This document shows positions 34,314-42,410 of a DNA stretch of 42,624 nucleotides, piece by piece; positions within the stretch are counted from its first letter, which is position 1; each line of letters opens with the position of its first letter. The notes under the pieces were generated by a model. That model did no database searches. It was given only the letters and a program-made list of their open reading frames with translations, and was not told the DNA's origin. The stretch lies in assembly GCA_025451035.1 (NCBI GenBank), contig JANWLE010000087.1:1-42624 (forward strand). Reading direction: 5' to 3'. The position numbers were made by a program, and so were the translations under genes. Origin of the DNA: Solirubrobacteraceae bacterium (GTDB taxonomy: Bacteria > Actinomycetota > Thermoleophilia > Solirubrobacterales > Solirubrobacteraceae).

Positions 34314-35243
34314 CTATTGGGCCTCTGCGCGCAGCGCGCGGCGGCTGCGGGCTGAGGCCACCAGGGCCATGGCGCTAGCCGCGACAGCGCCCGCCAGCGA
34401 CAGGCACAGCGTCGCCGCCGTGCTCAGGCCATAGGGGCCCGAGGGCGCCTCTGCTGGCAGCGGCGCCTGCACCACCAGCGCTGGCACGTAGACGAGCAGC
34501 CCGGCGCAGACCAGCAAGATCGCGATGGACAGCGCCTGGCCCGCCACGCATGCTCTGCGCAGCGCCACGACGCCCGGCTGGCAGCGGCGCATCACCACTT
34601 TCGGCGCGAGCGAGCAGACCAGCGCAAAGGCATGCATGGCCAGCGTGAGCGGCACAACGATCTCGAGCGCGAACGACGCCGGGAAGCCATGGCGCGATGG
34701 CGCTACGGCCATCAGCAGGACCGCGAGCGCCCCCAGCGCCCCTAGACAGAGCGCCGGCGCGGCGATCCAACCGGCCAGGCGGGTGTCGCGGTCGACGAGC
34801 ATCCTGTGCAGCGCTTGCCAGAGCAGCGGCAGGCCCCCGACCGCGATCGCGGCGCAGCCGAGCCCAGCACCCGCGAGGACCGCGTAGCGCGCCACCTGAA
34901 GCAGCGGATGGGCCGACTCGACTGCTGAGAAGCCCTCGGTCTCCTTGGCAAAGCCGCTGCCGGCCAGGCTGAGCAGGATCCAACAGCTGAACAGCCCCCC
35001 GACCGAGAGCCTCATCAGCGCGGCGGGCGTGGCGCTGGTACGCCAGTTTCGCTGGGGCCGCAGGTGAGCGTCCAGCGCACCCCCGAGCAGCGACGCGAGT
35101 GCCCCCACTCCCGGTGGGTCGTCCTCGAGCAGCGCGAGCATCTCAGCTTCGTAGCGGTCTCGCCACGGTTCCGGGTAGAGCCACAGAAGCGATCGCGCCA
35201 GGCCCGCAAGCATCCGCGAGCGCCTGTGGTTGTGAGACCTCAT
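34314..35243 (-). CDS. Multi-pass membrane protein paired with a PadR regulator
   Basis: 309 residues. A short soluble N terminus (LLWLYPEPWRDRYEAEMLALLEDDPP, ~19-44) is followed by about six hydrophobic helices (first ~78-95, last ~275-300). The LYP-x-W-R-x-R-Y-x-x-E-M-x-A-L-L-E motif is typical, by recollection, of membrane proteins encoded beside PadR regulators in actinobacteria; their function is unknown. It overlaps padR by 4 bp (ATGA), so its level is probably set by that regulator. No transporter or enzyme motif is seen. Confidence 0.75.
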   Translation of the reverse strand: MRSHNHRRSRMLAGLARSLLWLYPEPWRDRYEAEMLALLEDDPPGVGALASLLGGALDAHLRPQRNWRTSATPAALMRLSVGGLFSCWILLSLAGSGFAKETEGFSAVESAHPLLQVARYAVLAGAGLGCAAIAVGGLPLLWQALHRMLVDRDTRLAGWIAAPALCLGALGALAVLLMAVAPSRHGFPASFALEIVVPLTLAMHAFALVCSLAPKVVMRRCQPGVVALRRACVAGQALSIAILLVCAGLLVYVPALVVQAPLPAEAPSGPYGLSTAATLCLSLAGAVAASAMALVASARSRRALRAEAQ

Positions 35244-35569
35244 GCGGCCACTCCGGCTGCCCGTAGGCGGCTCAGGCCGGCGTTGGCGACACTCTCGAGC
35301 GTACGCAATTGTGAGGCGAGCGCGCTCGAGCCCGCCGCGGTGATCCGGTAGGGACGGCGTCTGCCGTCCGGCGCTGCAGCCTCGATCAGCCCGTGAGACT
35401 CAAGGCGCGAGAGCGCGCCATAGAGGGTGCCGGGCCCCAAGTGCACGCCCGCTAGCTGCTCGATGTCGCTGACCATCGCATAGCCGTGCTTGGCTCCGTC
35501 GGCCAAGCTGCAGAGCACCAGCAGGCCAGGGTCAGACCACCTGCCGAGCTCGTCTGCGCCATTCGTCAT
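35240..35569 (-). CDS. PadR family transcriptional regulator
   Basis: 109 residues, a short PadR-type winged helix with a minimal C-terminal helix. The signature is LLVLCSLADGAKHGYAMVSDIEQLAGVHLGPGTLYGALSRLESHGLIEAAAPDGRRRPYRITAAG (~17-80), including the GTLYGALSRLE recognition helix and the wing. Such proteins usually repress their own operon. It is translationally coupled to the membrane protein that follows. An A/T-rich repeat at 35653-35667 is a candidate operator. Confidence 0.88.
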   Translation of the reverse strand: MTNGADELGRWSDPGLLVLCSLADGAKHGYAMVSDIEQLAGVHLGPGTLYGALSRLESHGLIEAAAPDGRRRPYRITAAGSSALASQLRTLESVANAGLSRLRAAGVAA

Positions 35570-35652
35570 CGCCGATCCTCCGTGTTGCCGGGGCGCCAGC
35601 TAGCGGATAGGCGACACCCCCTATTACGCTAGGCGATGTAACGTATCACGAA

Positions 35653-35667
35653 ATAGCTAAATAGCTA
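35653..35667. repeat. ATAGCTA direct repeat upstream of padR
   Basis: ATAGCTA occurs at 35653-35659 and 35661-35667, one base apart; the inner TAGCTA is itself a palindrome. It lies ~85 bp upstream of the padR start and just before the end of the 78-aa oxidase-linked gene. Candidate regulator site only. Confidence 0.25.
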
Positions 35668-35670
35668 TGG

Positions 35671-35907
35671 TCAGCTGTGGTTCGGCGGGTCGAGCGGAAG
35701 CTGGTCGATGTCGTGGCGGGTGTCTCTGATCCAGCGGATGACGCACACGACCGTGATGATCACCCCGGCGATCGTCAGCTCGATGAAGGTCGTGATGCCG
35801 ACCACAGTGAGGGTGATGCCGATCGCGGCCAGCAGCGGCACCAGGCTCGGCCCGGGAAGATGGATCTCCTCGCCGGTGGGCGGAATCTCGGGATCGAGCG
35901 GGCTCAT
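35671..35907 (-). CDS. Small two-helix membrane protein, probable oxidase subunit IV
   Basis: 78 residues from ATG 35907. A Pro/Glu-rich leader (MSPLDPEIPPTGEEIHLPGP) is followed by two hydrophobic helices (~22-40 and ~43-60) and a charged tail RDTRHDIDQLPLDPPNHS. Layout, size and position after ctaC-ctaD-ctaB match the actinobacterial subunit IV (CtaF) role, but I do not recognise a firm family motif. It overlaps the 37-aa gene upstream by 4 bp (ATGA). The longer frame extending back into ctaB is out of frame with that gene and not real. Confidence 0.65.
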   Translation of the reverse strand: MSPLDPEIPPTGEEIHLPGPSLVPLLAAIGITLTVVGITTFIELTIAGVIITVVCVIRWIRDTRHDIDQLPLDPPNHS

Positions 35908-36017
35908 GCCACGTAGATCGCGGCGACCACGAAGGTGATGCCGAACATGAACATGCAGATCGCACCGACGATCAGGCCGGTGCGGATGTTCTTGCGCGCG
36001 AGGCGACGGGTCATCAT
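35904..36017 (-). CDS. 37-aa membrane peptide after ctaB
   Basis: ATG 36017 (or 36014) to TGA 35904 encodes MMTRRLARKNIRTG followed by one hydrophobic helix ending VVAAIYVA. It starts 12 bp after ctaB ends and overlaps the next gene by ATGA, so it is sandwiched tightly in the oxidase operon. Positive N terminus and one helix fit a small oxidase subunit or assembly peptide; that is inference. Confidence 0.65.
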   Translation of the reverse strand: MMTRRLARKNIRTGLIVGAICMFMFGITFVVAAIYVA

Positions 36018-36029
36018 GGGCCGCTAAGG

Positions 36030-36950
36030 CTACAACTTTACATCGGCGACCATCGCGCAGAACAGCAGCGCGAGGTATGCGAGCGAGAACAGATACAGCT
36101 GCAGAGCGCTGCGGCGGTCTGCGCGACGGTACAGCCTGACCGCCCCGCCGATGAAGCCAAGGCCGAGCGTCATCGACGCGGCGAGATAGATACCGCCGAG
36201 GCCACCGGCGCAGAACGGCAGTTGCGTGACGGCGTAGAGAAGGACCGTGTAGAGCAGGATCTGCCGGCGCGTCTCGTCCTCGCCACGCACGACGGGCAGC
36301 ATCGGCACGCCGACGTTCTCGTACTCGGACTTCATCAGCAGCGACAGTGCCCAGAAGTGCGGCGGGGTCCAAAAGAACACGATGAAGAACAGAAGCACTG
36401 CGATCGGGCTGACCGAGCCGGTGACTGCCGCCCAGCCGACCAGCGGGGGTACTGCCCCGGCGGCTCCACCGATCACGATGTTCTGGGGTGTGCGTCGCTT
36501 CAGCCACACCGTGTAGACGAGCACATAGCCGAGGAAGCCGCAGAAGGAGAGGCTCGCGGCAAGCACGTTGACGGTCAGCGAGAGCTCGAGGAACGACAGG
36601 CCAGCCAGCGTGCAGCCAAAGATGAGCGCCGCGGCTGGGGAGACCCGCCCGGAGGGGACCGGACGATTAGCGGTGCGGCGCATGTGCGCGTCGATGTCGC
36701 GGTCAAACCAGTGGTTGACCGCGCCCGCTCCCCCGGCGGACAGGTAGCCACCGATGCAGGTCAAGAGGATCAACAGCGGCGAGGGGGAGCCGGCGACGAG
36801 CATCGTCGTAACCGTCGTGAGCAAGAGCAGCGACTGGACCTTTGGCTTGGTCAGCTCCAGGTAGTCGCTGAGTAGCTGGCGGGTGCGCGGCGCCAGACCG
36901 AGGCGAGGCGGCGCTAGCGCGGTTGCCGCGTCTGTCCGTTGCATGCTCAT
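36030..36950 (-). CDS. ctaB: Protoheme IX farnesyltransferase (heme O synthase)
   Basis: 306 residues of the UbiA prenyltransferase superfamily; converts heme B to heme O, precursor of the heme A used by these oxidases. The first aspartate-rich motif is NHWFDRDIDAHMRRTANRPVPSGR (~80-103), with the second conserved loop at WTPPHFWALSLLMKSEYENVGVPMLPVV (~195-222). Eight or nine membrane helices are evident. The start ATG 36950 gives a short soluble leader before DYLELTKPKVQSLLL. It lies 47 bp after the A1-type ctaD. The ctaA gene for heme A is not in the window. Confidence 0.94.
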   Translation of the reverse strand: MSMQRTDAATALAPPRLGLAPRTRQLLSDYLELTKPKVQSLLLLTTVTTMLVAGSPSPLLILLTCIGGYLSAGGAGAVNHWFDRDIDAHMRRTANRPVPSGRVSPAAALIFGCTLAGLSFLELSLTVNVLAASLSFCGFLGYVLVYTVWLKRRTPQNIVIGGAAGAVPPLVGWAAVTGSVSPIAVLLFFIVFFWTPPHFWALSLLMKSEYENVGVPMLPVVRGEDETRRQILLYTVLLYAVTQLPFCAGGLGGIYLAASMTLGLGFIGGAVRLYRRADRRSALQLYLFSLAYLALLFCAMVADVKL

Positions 36951-36997
36951 CGTCGGGAGATCCTAGACGGTGCGCGCCGGGGCGCTGGCACCTGTCG

Positions 36998-38701
36998 CTA
37001 AACCCCTACTTGCGTGACGCCGGTTGGGACCGTCACGCCGTTGGCGACCGTGGCGCCGGAGGTTCGCCGCTCAATCTCGCGGCGAATGTCCTTCATCGGC
37101 TCATACGAGCGCACTCGCGGAATGACATCGAAGTTGTTGACCGGCGGCGGGGAGCTCGTGAACCACTCGAGCGTGTTGGCCTTCCACGGGTCGGGACCGG
37201 CGATCGCGCCGCGCTTGAGGCTGCGCACGACGTTGACGATCGTCACCAGCACACCCAGCCCCAGGATGAACGAACCGATCGTGGAGATCAGGTTGTAGAG
37301 GTGCAGATTGCCGACGTCCGCGTACTCGTACACGCGCCGCGGCATGCCGTCCAAGCCGATCACGTGCTGGATCAAAAAAGTGCCAAGAAAGCCCCAGAAC
37401 ATCAGCCAGAAGCTCGTCTTGCCGAGCGTTTCGTCCAGCATGCGGCCCGTAATCTTGGGGAACCAGTAGTAGATCGCGGCGAAGATCGTGAACACCGAGC
37501 CGCCCATAAGCACGAAGTGGATGTGGGCGATCACGAAGTACGTTTCGTTCAGCTGCCAGTCGACGGGGAAGATCGCCAGGAACACGCCGGAGATCCCGCC
37601 GATCAAGAACAGCGAGATGAAGCCGGCGCAAAACAAAAGCGGCGTTCGGAATTCGACGGTGCCGCGCCACAGCGTGGCGATCCAGTTGAAGATCTTCACC
37701 CCGGTCGGTACCGCGATCAAAAACGAGCTCAGCATGACGAAGACGAGGATCGCCTGAGGGATCGGCGTGGTGAACATGTGGTGCGCCCACGTCAAAAAGC
37801 CTAGGAAGGCGATCGCGATCGTCGAGGCGGCGATCGCCCTGTAGCCGAAGATCGGCTTGCGCGCGAACACCGGCAGGATCTCCGAGACGATCCCGAACCC
37901 GGGCAGCACCATGATGTACACCTCGGGGTGGCCGAAGAACCAGAACAGGTGCTGCCAGAGGAGCGCCGAGCCGCCGGTGCCTGGGTCGAAGAAGTGGGTG
38001 CCGAAGTGCCGATCGGTCAACAGCATCGTGACCGCGCCCGCGATCACAGGCATCGCGAAGATGATCAGGATCGAGTAGGTCAAGATCGCCCAGATGAACA
38101 GCGGCAGCCGGCCCCAGCTCATGCCGGGAGCGCGCATGTTCGCGACGGTCGCGTAGAAGTTGATCGCGCCGAGGATCGAAGACAGGCCCGTCAGGTGCAC
38201 GAGGTAGATCCAGGCATCCTGGCCGCCGCCGGGGGAGAAGATCTGGTTGGACAGCGGCGCGTAGCTGGTCCAGCCGGCTTCCGGCGGGTTCCAGAAGATC
38301 GAGGCGTAGAAGACCAAGCCGCCTGCCAGCAAAAGCCAGTAGGAGAGCGCGTTCAGCCGCGGATAGGCCATATCGCGCGCGCCGATCATCAACGGCAGGA
38401 AATAGTTGGCGATCCCCGCCATCATCGGCACGACGAACAGGAACACCATCGTCGTGCCGTGCATCGTGAACAGCTGGTTGTAGGTCTGGGGGCTGACCAG
38501 CGTGTTTTCCGGCGCGCCGAGCTGCAGGCGGATCAAGAGCGCCTCGATGCCGCCGAGGACGAAGAACACGAACGTCGTGACCATGTACATGATCCCGATC
38601 CGCTTGTGGTCGGTCGTCGCAAGCCAGCTGGTCCAGCCTCGCGCCTCGCGCTCAGCGCGGTGGGCGACTATGTGCGGAACGGGGGCTACGTAGGTGGCCA
38701 T
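36998..38701 (-). CDS. ctaD: Cytochrome c oxidase subunit I, A1-type
   Basis: 567 residues. Twelve-helix catalytic subunit beginning SWLATTDHKRIGIMYMVTTFVFF. The binuclear-centre helix reads FWFFGHPEVYIMVLPGFGIVSEI with the D-channel Glu (A1-type) and the cross-linked His-Tyr pair; other ligands are in TWAHHMFTTPIP, IAHIHFVLMGG, and the K-channel Lys in PTGVKIFNWIATLW. It has no extra N-terminal helices, unlike the other CtaD in this window. It follows ctaC (38725) by 23 bp and precedes ctaB. Confidence 0.96.
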   Translation of the reverse strand: MATYVAPVPHIVAHRAEREARGWTSWLATTDHKRIGIMYMVTTFVFFVLGGIEALLIRLQLGAPENTLVSPQTYNQLFTMHGTTMVFLFVVPMMAGIANYFLPLMIGARDMAYPRLNALSYWLLLAGGLVFYASIFWNPPEAGWTSYAPLSNQIFSPGGGQDAWIYLVHLTGLSSILGAINFYATVANMRAPGMSWGRLPLFIWAILTYSILIIFAMPVIAGAVTMLLTDRHFGTHFFDPGTGGSALLWQHLFWFFGHPEVYIMVLPGFGIVSEILPVFARKPIFGYRAIAASTIAIAFLGFLTWAHHMFTTPIPQAILVFVMLSSFLIAVPTGVKIFNWIATLWRGTVEFRTPLLFCAGFISLFLIGGISGVFLAIFPVDWQLNETYFVIAHIHFVLMGGSVFTIFAAIYYWFPKITGRMLDETLGKTSFWLMFWGFLGTFLIQHVIGLDGMPRRVYEYADVGNLHLYNLISTIGSFILGLGVLVTIVNVVRSLKRGAIAGPDPWKANTLEWFTSSPPPVNNFDVIPRVRSYEPMKDIRREIERRTSGATVANGVTVPTGVTQVGV

Positions 38702-38724
38702 GTTGCGCTGGTCTCCTCGGTGTC

Positions 38725-39690
38725 CTAGGGGGTCGCCGTGCCTGAGCCGGCTTCGGCGTTGAGCTTCGCGCGCGCCTTCGCCGCTTCGGAGTTTGCTTCG
38801 GCGATCATCTGCTTCTGTTTTTCAAGCCACTGGTCGAATTCCGCGGGTGGCTCCGCCTTGACTGTGGCGATCATGCGCGCATGGCCGCGGCCGCAGAGGG
38901 CTGCGCATTGACCACGGTAGATGCCGGGCTTTGAGATCTTAAACCAGGTGTAGTTGTGGTAGCCGGGCACCGCTTGCATCTTGCCGCCGAGCTGAGGCAC
39001 CCACCAGGAGTGCACGACGTCGGCCGAGACGATGTCGAGCGTCACCGTCGTTTCGGTTGGCACGACCATCTCCTCGTAGGAGTAGGGGGCGCCGAGCCCG
39101 TCGGGGTTGTCCTGTCCGGGATAGACGTACTGCCAGATGTATTGGCGGCCGATCACTTCGATTTCCAGTGATTTCTTGTTCGGCGGAAGCTTGCGATCCG
39201 CGCTCGCGTACAGCGTCCCGGTCTGGCCGACGAGCTGGTCGCCGTTCGGGCTGGAGTCCGCGGGATTCTGGATCGAGGAGAGCTTTATGAATGTCAGTAC
39301 CGCCAGCACGATGAGGATCACCGCCGCGCCGACGGTCCAGCCCACCTCGAGGTTTGTGTTGCCGTGGATCTGCGCGGCGACGGCTCCCTTGCGGGCCCTG
39401 AACTTCCACAGCGCGTAGCCGAGCGCTACCTCGACGAAGACGAAGATCACGAGCGCGATTGCAAGCGTGACCTTGTAGAGGCTGTTGATCGAGTTGGCGT
39501 TGGGGGAGCCGCCGGACTCAGGCGTGAAGAAGGCGAACGCGCCAGGTGCCGTCAGCAGCGTCGTGAGCGAGACGCACGCCGTCGCGAGCAGCGAGCGGCG
39601 TAGGCGCCTGCGCCGCCGTCGGCTTGAGCGGTCGGCTGGGCCTGTTTGCTGTGGGGCTCGATAGACCAAGGCGGCCGAGATTCTATTCAC
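38725..39690 (-). CDS. ctaC: Cytochrome c oxidase subunit II
   Basis: 321 residues from GTG 39690. An Arg-rich leader (RSSRRRRRRLRR, ~22-33) precedes a signal-like helix, then a second helix at ~72-95, and the CuA domain: HSWWVPQLGGKMQAVPG and Cys262, Cys266, His270, Met273 in CAALCGRGHARM. The usual Glu between the cysteines is Ala. A charged helical C-terminal tail (~285-312) follows. It pairs with the A1-type ctaD. The start is uncertain, as no ATG lies near and the leader is unusually basic. Confidence 0.92.
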   Translation of the reverse strand: MNRISAALVYRAPQQTGPADRSSRRRRRRLRRSLLATACVSLTTLLTAPGAFAFFTPESGGSPNANSINSLYKVTLAIALVIFVFVEVALGYALWKFRARKGAVAAQIHGNTNLEVGWTVGAAVILIVLAVLTFIKLSSIQNPADSSPNGDQLVGQTGTLYASADRKLPPNKKSLEIEVIGRQYIWQYVYPGQDNPDGLGAPYSYEEMVVPTETTVTLDIVSADVVHSWWVPQLGGKMQAVPGYHNYTWFKISKPGIYRGQCAALCGRGHARMIATVKAEPPAEFDQWLEKQKQMIAEANSEAAKARAKLNAEAGSGTATP

Positions 39691-39730
39691 GCGCCGACGG
39701 AAAGCGCTTCACGATCCTCGCTGGCGCTTC

Positions 39731-40540
39731 TCAGCGACCGCTGAAGCGGGGTTCACGTTTCTCGATGAAGGCCATCGCGCCCTCGAGGAAGTCCTCGCCA
39801 GAGACCATTTCGCGTTGGTTTTGCGCCTCGAACTCGAGCTGCGCGGCCATGTTCGCGTACAGCCAGCTGTTCAGCTGGCGCTTGGCCGCGGCGTAGGAAC
39901 GGGTGGGACCGCCGGCGAGCCGCGCCGCGAGCTCCCGCGTCTGCGCGGCAAGCTCCCCGTCGGCGACGACGCGGTTGATGAGCCCCCACTCGAGCGCTTG
40001 GGAGGCCGAGACGCGCTGTCCGAGCATCGCCATCTCGGCGGCGCGTGCCATTCCTACGCGGGAGGGCACGAACAGCGAGGAGCCGCCGTCGGGGGCGAGA
40101 CCGATGTTCACGAATGCCAGCAGGAAATAGGCGCTCTCGGCGGCCAGCACCAAGTCGCAGCACAGCGCCAGGGAGCAGCCGATGCCAACCGCCGGTCCGT
40201 TCACAGATGCGATCACAGGCTTTGGCATCTCGCGGATCGCGGTCATGATCGGGTGGTAACGCTCGGTCAGCGTTTTGTAGACGTCGGGGCGCCCCTCGGG
40301 CGTTGTCTGCATGCTCGAGTCCTTCAGGTCGGCGCCGGAGGAGAACGCCCGGCCGGCGCCGGTGATCACGATGGCCCGCGCCTGCTCGTCCTCGGAGGCC
40401 TGTCGCACGGCCGCCAGCAAGTCGATGCCGAACTGTGTGTTCCAGGCGTTCAGCGCGTGTGGGCGGTTCAGCTCGATCGTTGCCGCCGCACCGTCGAGGG
40501 AGGAGTTGACGGTTGGTTGATCCTGCTCGTGCTCGCTCAT
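39731..40540 (-). CDS. Crotonase-family CoA isomerase (PaaG-like)
   Basis: 269 residues of the enoyl-CoA hydratase/isomerase fold. The oxyanion-hole blocks are AFSSGADLKD (~65-74) and NGPAVGIGCSLALCCD (~113-128). Aligned by eye to classical enoyl-CoA hydratase, the two catalytic Glu positions are Ser (in GCSLAL) and Phe (in LLAFVN), while Asp in GLAPDGGSS matches the catalytic Asp of PaaG-type isomerases. I therefore predict a double-bond or epoxide isomerase on an acyl-CoA and not a hydratase. No other phenylacetate or beta-oxidation genes are adjacent. Confidence 0.85.
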   Translation of the reverse strand: MSEHEQDQPTVNSSLDGAAATIELNRPHALNAWNTQFGIDLLAAVRQASEDEQARAIVITGAGRAFSSGADLKDSSMQTTPEGRPDVYKTLTERYHPIMTAIREMPKPVIASVNGPAVGIGCSLALCCDLVLAAESAYFLLAFVNIGLAPDGGSSLFVPSRVGMARAAEMAMLGQRVSASQALEWGLINRVVADGELAAQTRELAARLAGGPTRSYAAAKRQLNSWLYANMAAQLEFEAQNQREMVSGEDFLEGAMAFIEKREPRFSGR

Positions 40541-40600
40541 AGGCTCTCCTTCGCCGCGGCTTGTGGTGACCCGACTGGCACTGATCCTATGGTTTAGGTG

Positions 40601-41344
40601 ATGTCAAGACCCGTGATCGGCATCTGCGCAGCACTTGAGCAGGCCCGCTGGAGCGTCTGGGACCAGCGGGCGGCGCTGCTGCCCAGCAATTACATAGAGG
40701 CGGTACAGCGCGCGGGTGCCCTGGCGGTGATGCTGCCGCCAGACGCGCGGGCGAGCGAGGATCCCAGCGAGCTGCTCGAGCTGATCGACGCGCTGATGCT
40801 AGCTGGGGGCGCCGACATCGACCCGTCTTTCTACGGTCAGAGTGCCCACCCCCACACGGTCGGCACCGTCCCCGAGCGTGACGCGTTTGAGATCGCGATG
40901 GTGCGCGGTGCGATCGACCGCGGCATGCCGGTGCTCGGCATCTGCCGCGGCGCCCAGCTGATCAACGTCGCGTTCGGCGGCACGCTGCACCAGCACCTCC
41001 CCGAGGCGCTCGAGCACGGCGAGCACCGCCGTGTGCTCGGCTCCTTCGAAGGCGCAGACCACGACGTGAGGCTGCTCGAGGGTTCGCTCGCGGCGCGCGC
41101 CACCGGTGAGCTGCGGCACGCCACCAAGTCACACCACCATCAGGGGATCGCCCGTGTGGGGGACGGCCTCGAGGTCAGCGGTACCTCCACGATCGACGAT
41201 CTACCCGAGGCGATCGAGCTGCCCGGCGCGAGCTTCGTGCTGGGCGTGCAATGGCATCCCGAGGCCGATCAGACGAGCCGCGTGATCGGTGAGCTGGTCA
41301 GGTGCGCACAGGAGCGGAGCCTGGCCCGCTCGCCGGGCGCCTGA
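40601..41344 (+). CDS. Class I glutamine amidotransferase-like hydrolase (peptidase C26)
   Basis: 247 residues of the gamma-glutamyl-gamma-aminobutyrate hydrolase (PuuD) family. The nucleophile is in LGICRGAQLINVAFGGTLHQHL (~112) and the catalytic His-Glu in VLGVQWHPEAD (~220). The substrate-side LMLAGGADIDPSFYG block (~67) and SHHHQGI (~175) are as in PuuD. Hydrolyses a gamma-glutamyl amide; the polyamine pathway genes are not nearby, so the substrate is open. ATG 40601 is preferred over GTG 40598. Divergent from the crotonase gene. Confidence 0.88.
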   Translation: MSRPVIGICAALEQARWSVWDQRAALLPSNYIEAVQRAGALAVMLPPDARASEDPSELLELIDALMLAGGADIDPSFYGQSAHPHTVGTVPERDAFEIAMVRGAIDRGMPVLGICRGAQLINVAFGGTLHQHLPEALEHGEHRRVLGSFEGADHDVRLLEGSLAARATGELRHATKSHHHQGIARVGDGLEVSGTSTIDDLPEAIELPGASFVLGVQWHPEADQTSRVIGELVRCAQERSLARSPGA

Positions 41345-41369
41345 TCCCGGCGTTAGGCTTACTCGCCGG

Positions 41370-42410
41370 ATGCTCCAACTAACCTTCCGCTCGCCACGGC
41401 CAAGGTCAGCCGCGCGAGCAGCCGCCTGGGGGATAGTCGCGGCCGGTCTCGCCGCCCCGCTGATACGCAAGCGGATCAAGGCTCCGCCGCTTCTCACGCA
41501 GACCGTCGCGTATGCAGCGCCGATCGGCCTGTGCGTCGCGGTGCGTCGCTCGCGCGCACGTGACGTCGCGGTCTGCGCCCTGCAGATGTGGGCCTATCTG
41601 GCTGCGTACAAGAGCCCTAATGACGACGAGCAGGCGCAGAGCGAGCGTGTCAGGATTGACTATCCGATCGCCGTGGATCGCCGCCTCGGGTTGGGAGAGC
41701 TACCGACCGTGCGTCTGCAGCGTGCGTTGGCGAAGGTCGGAGACGATGGCCCGGAATGGAGGAACCTCGACCGCGTGCTGGTGTGGGCGCACTGGATGTG
41801 GTTCATGGTTCCCCATGGCGCCATCGCCTACATCCTGGTGCGCAAACCGCGCGAGTTCCCCAGGGCCGCAGTTATGACCTACTCGGTCTTCAACCTCGGC
41901 GCGATCGTTTACTGGGTGCTGCCGACCGCGCCGCCGTGGTACGCGGCGTCGATGGCCGGCCGCGCGCACGAGTTCGACGGGCAGCTGACACGGCCAGCGC
42001 CTGAGCCAAAGGCGCCGGACATGAACGATGAGCGCGGCCACGAGATCGCCGTGCGACGCATGATGGTGGAGTACGGCGAGTTTTTCTGGAGAGACGGCTG
42101 GGGTCCCCTCTACAGTGTGTTTGGAGGCAACCCCCTGGCCGCGATGCCCTCGCTGCATTTCGCTACATCCGTGATGGCCGCATCTCTGCTCAGTGAATCT
42201 GAGCCGGTCCTCGGCACGCTCGCTTGGACGTACGTGCTGACGTTGGGGTTCGCACTCGTATACCTGGGAGAGCACTATGTGGTCGACCTGCTCGCCGGGG
42301 TCGCCTTGACGGCCTCGGTCAAGCGCCTTGAGCCGCGCGCCGGACCGGCGCTCGCGCTCGCTGGGCGCGGTGTGGCCGCTCTGGAGGCGTGGGCGCAGGC
42401 AGCGAGGTGA
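41370..42410 (+). CDS. PAP2/AUR1-like membrane phosphatase or transferase
   Basis: 346 residues, multi-pass. The phosphatase signature appears as MPSLHFATSVMAASLL (~258-273) and LGEHYVVDLLAGV (~302-314), the C-terminal two PAP2 motifs with catalytic His residues. The N-terminal KxxxxxxRP motif is not in the standard form, as in inositol-phosphorylceramide synthase-like (AUR1) members: the WVLPTAPPWY block is typical of those. It likely acts on a lipid phosphate or transfers a phospho-head group at the membrane. ATG 41370 starts shortly before a basic leader and the first helix; ends in a GTGA overlap with the next gene. Confidence 0.82.
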   Translation: MLQLTFRSPRPRSAARAAAWGIVAAGLAAPLIRKRIKAPPLLTQTVAYAAPIGLCVAVRRSRARDVAVCALQMWAYLAAYKSPNDDEQAQSERVRIDYPIAVDRRLGLGELPTVRLQRALAKVGDDGPEWRNLDRVLVWAHWMWFMVPHGAIAYILVRKPREFPRAAVMTYSVFNLGAIVYWVLPTAPPWYAASMAGRAHEFDGQLTRPAPEPKAPDMNDERGHEIAVRRMMVEYGEFFWRDGWGPLYSVFGGNPLAAMPSLHFATSVMAASLLSESEPVLGTLAWTYVLTLGFALVYLGEHYVVDLLAGVALTASVKRLEPRAGPALALAGRGVAALEAWAQAAR

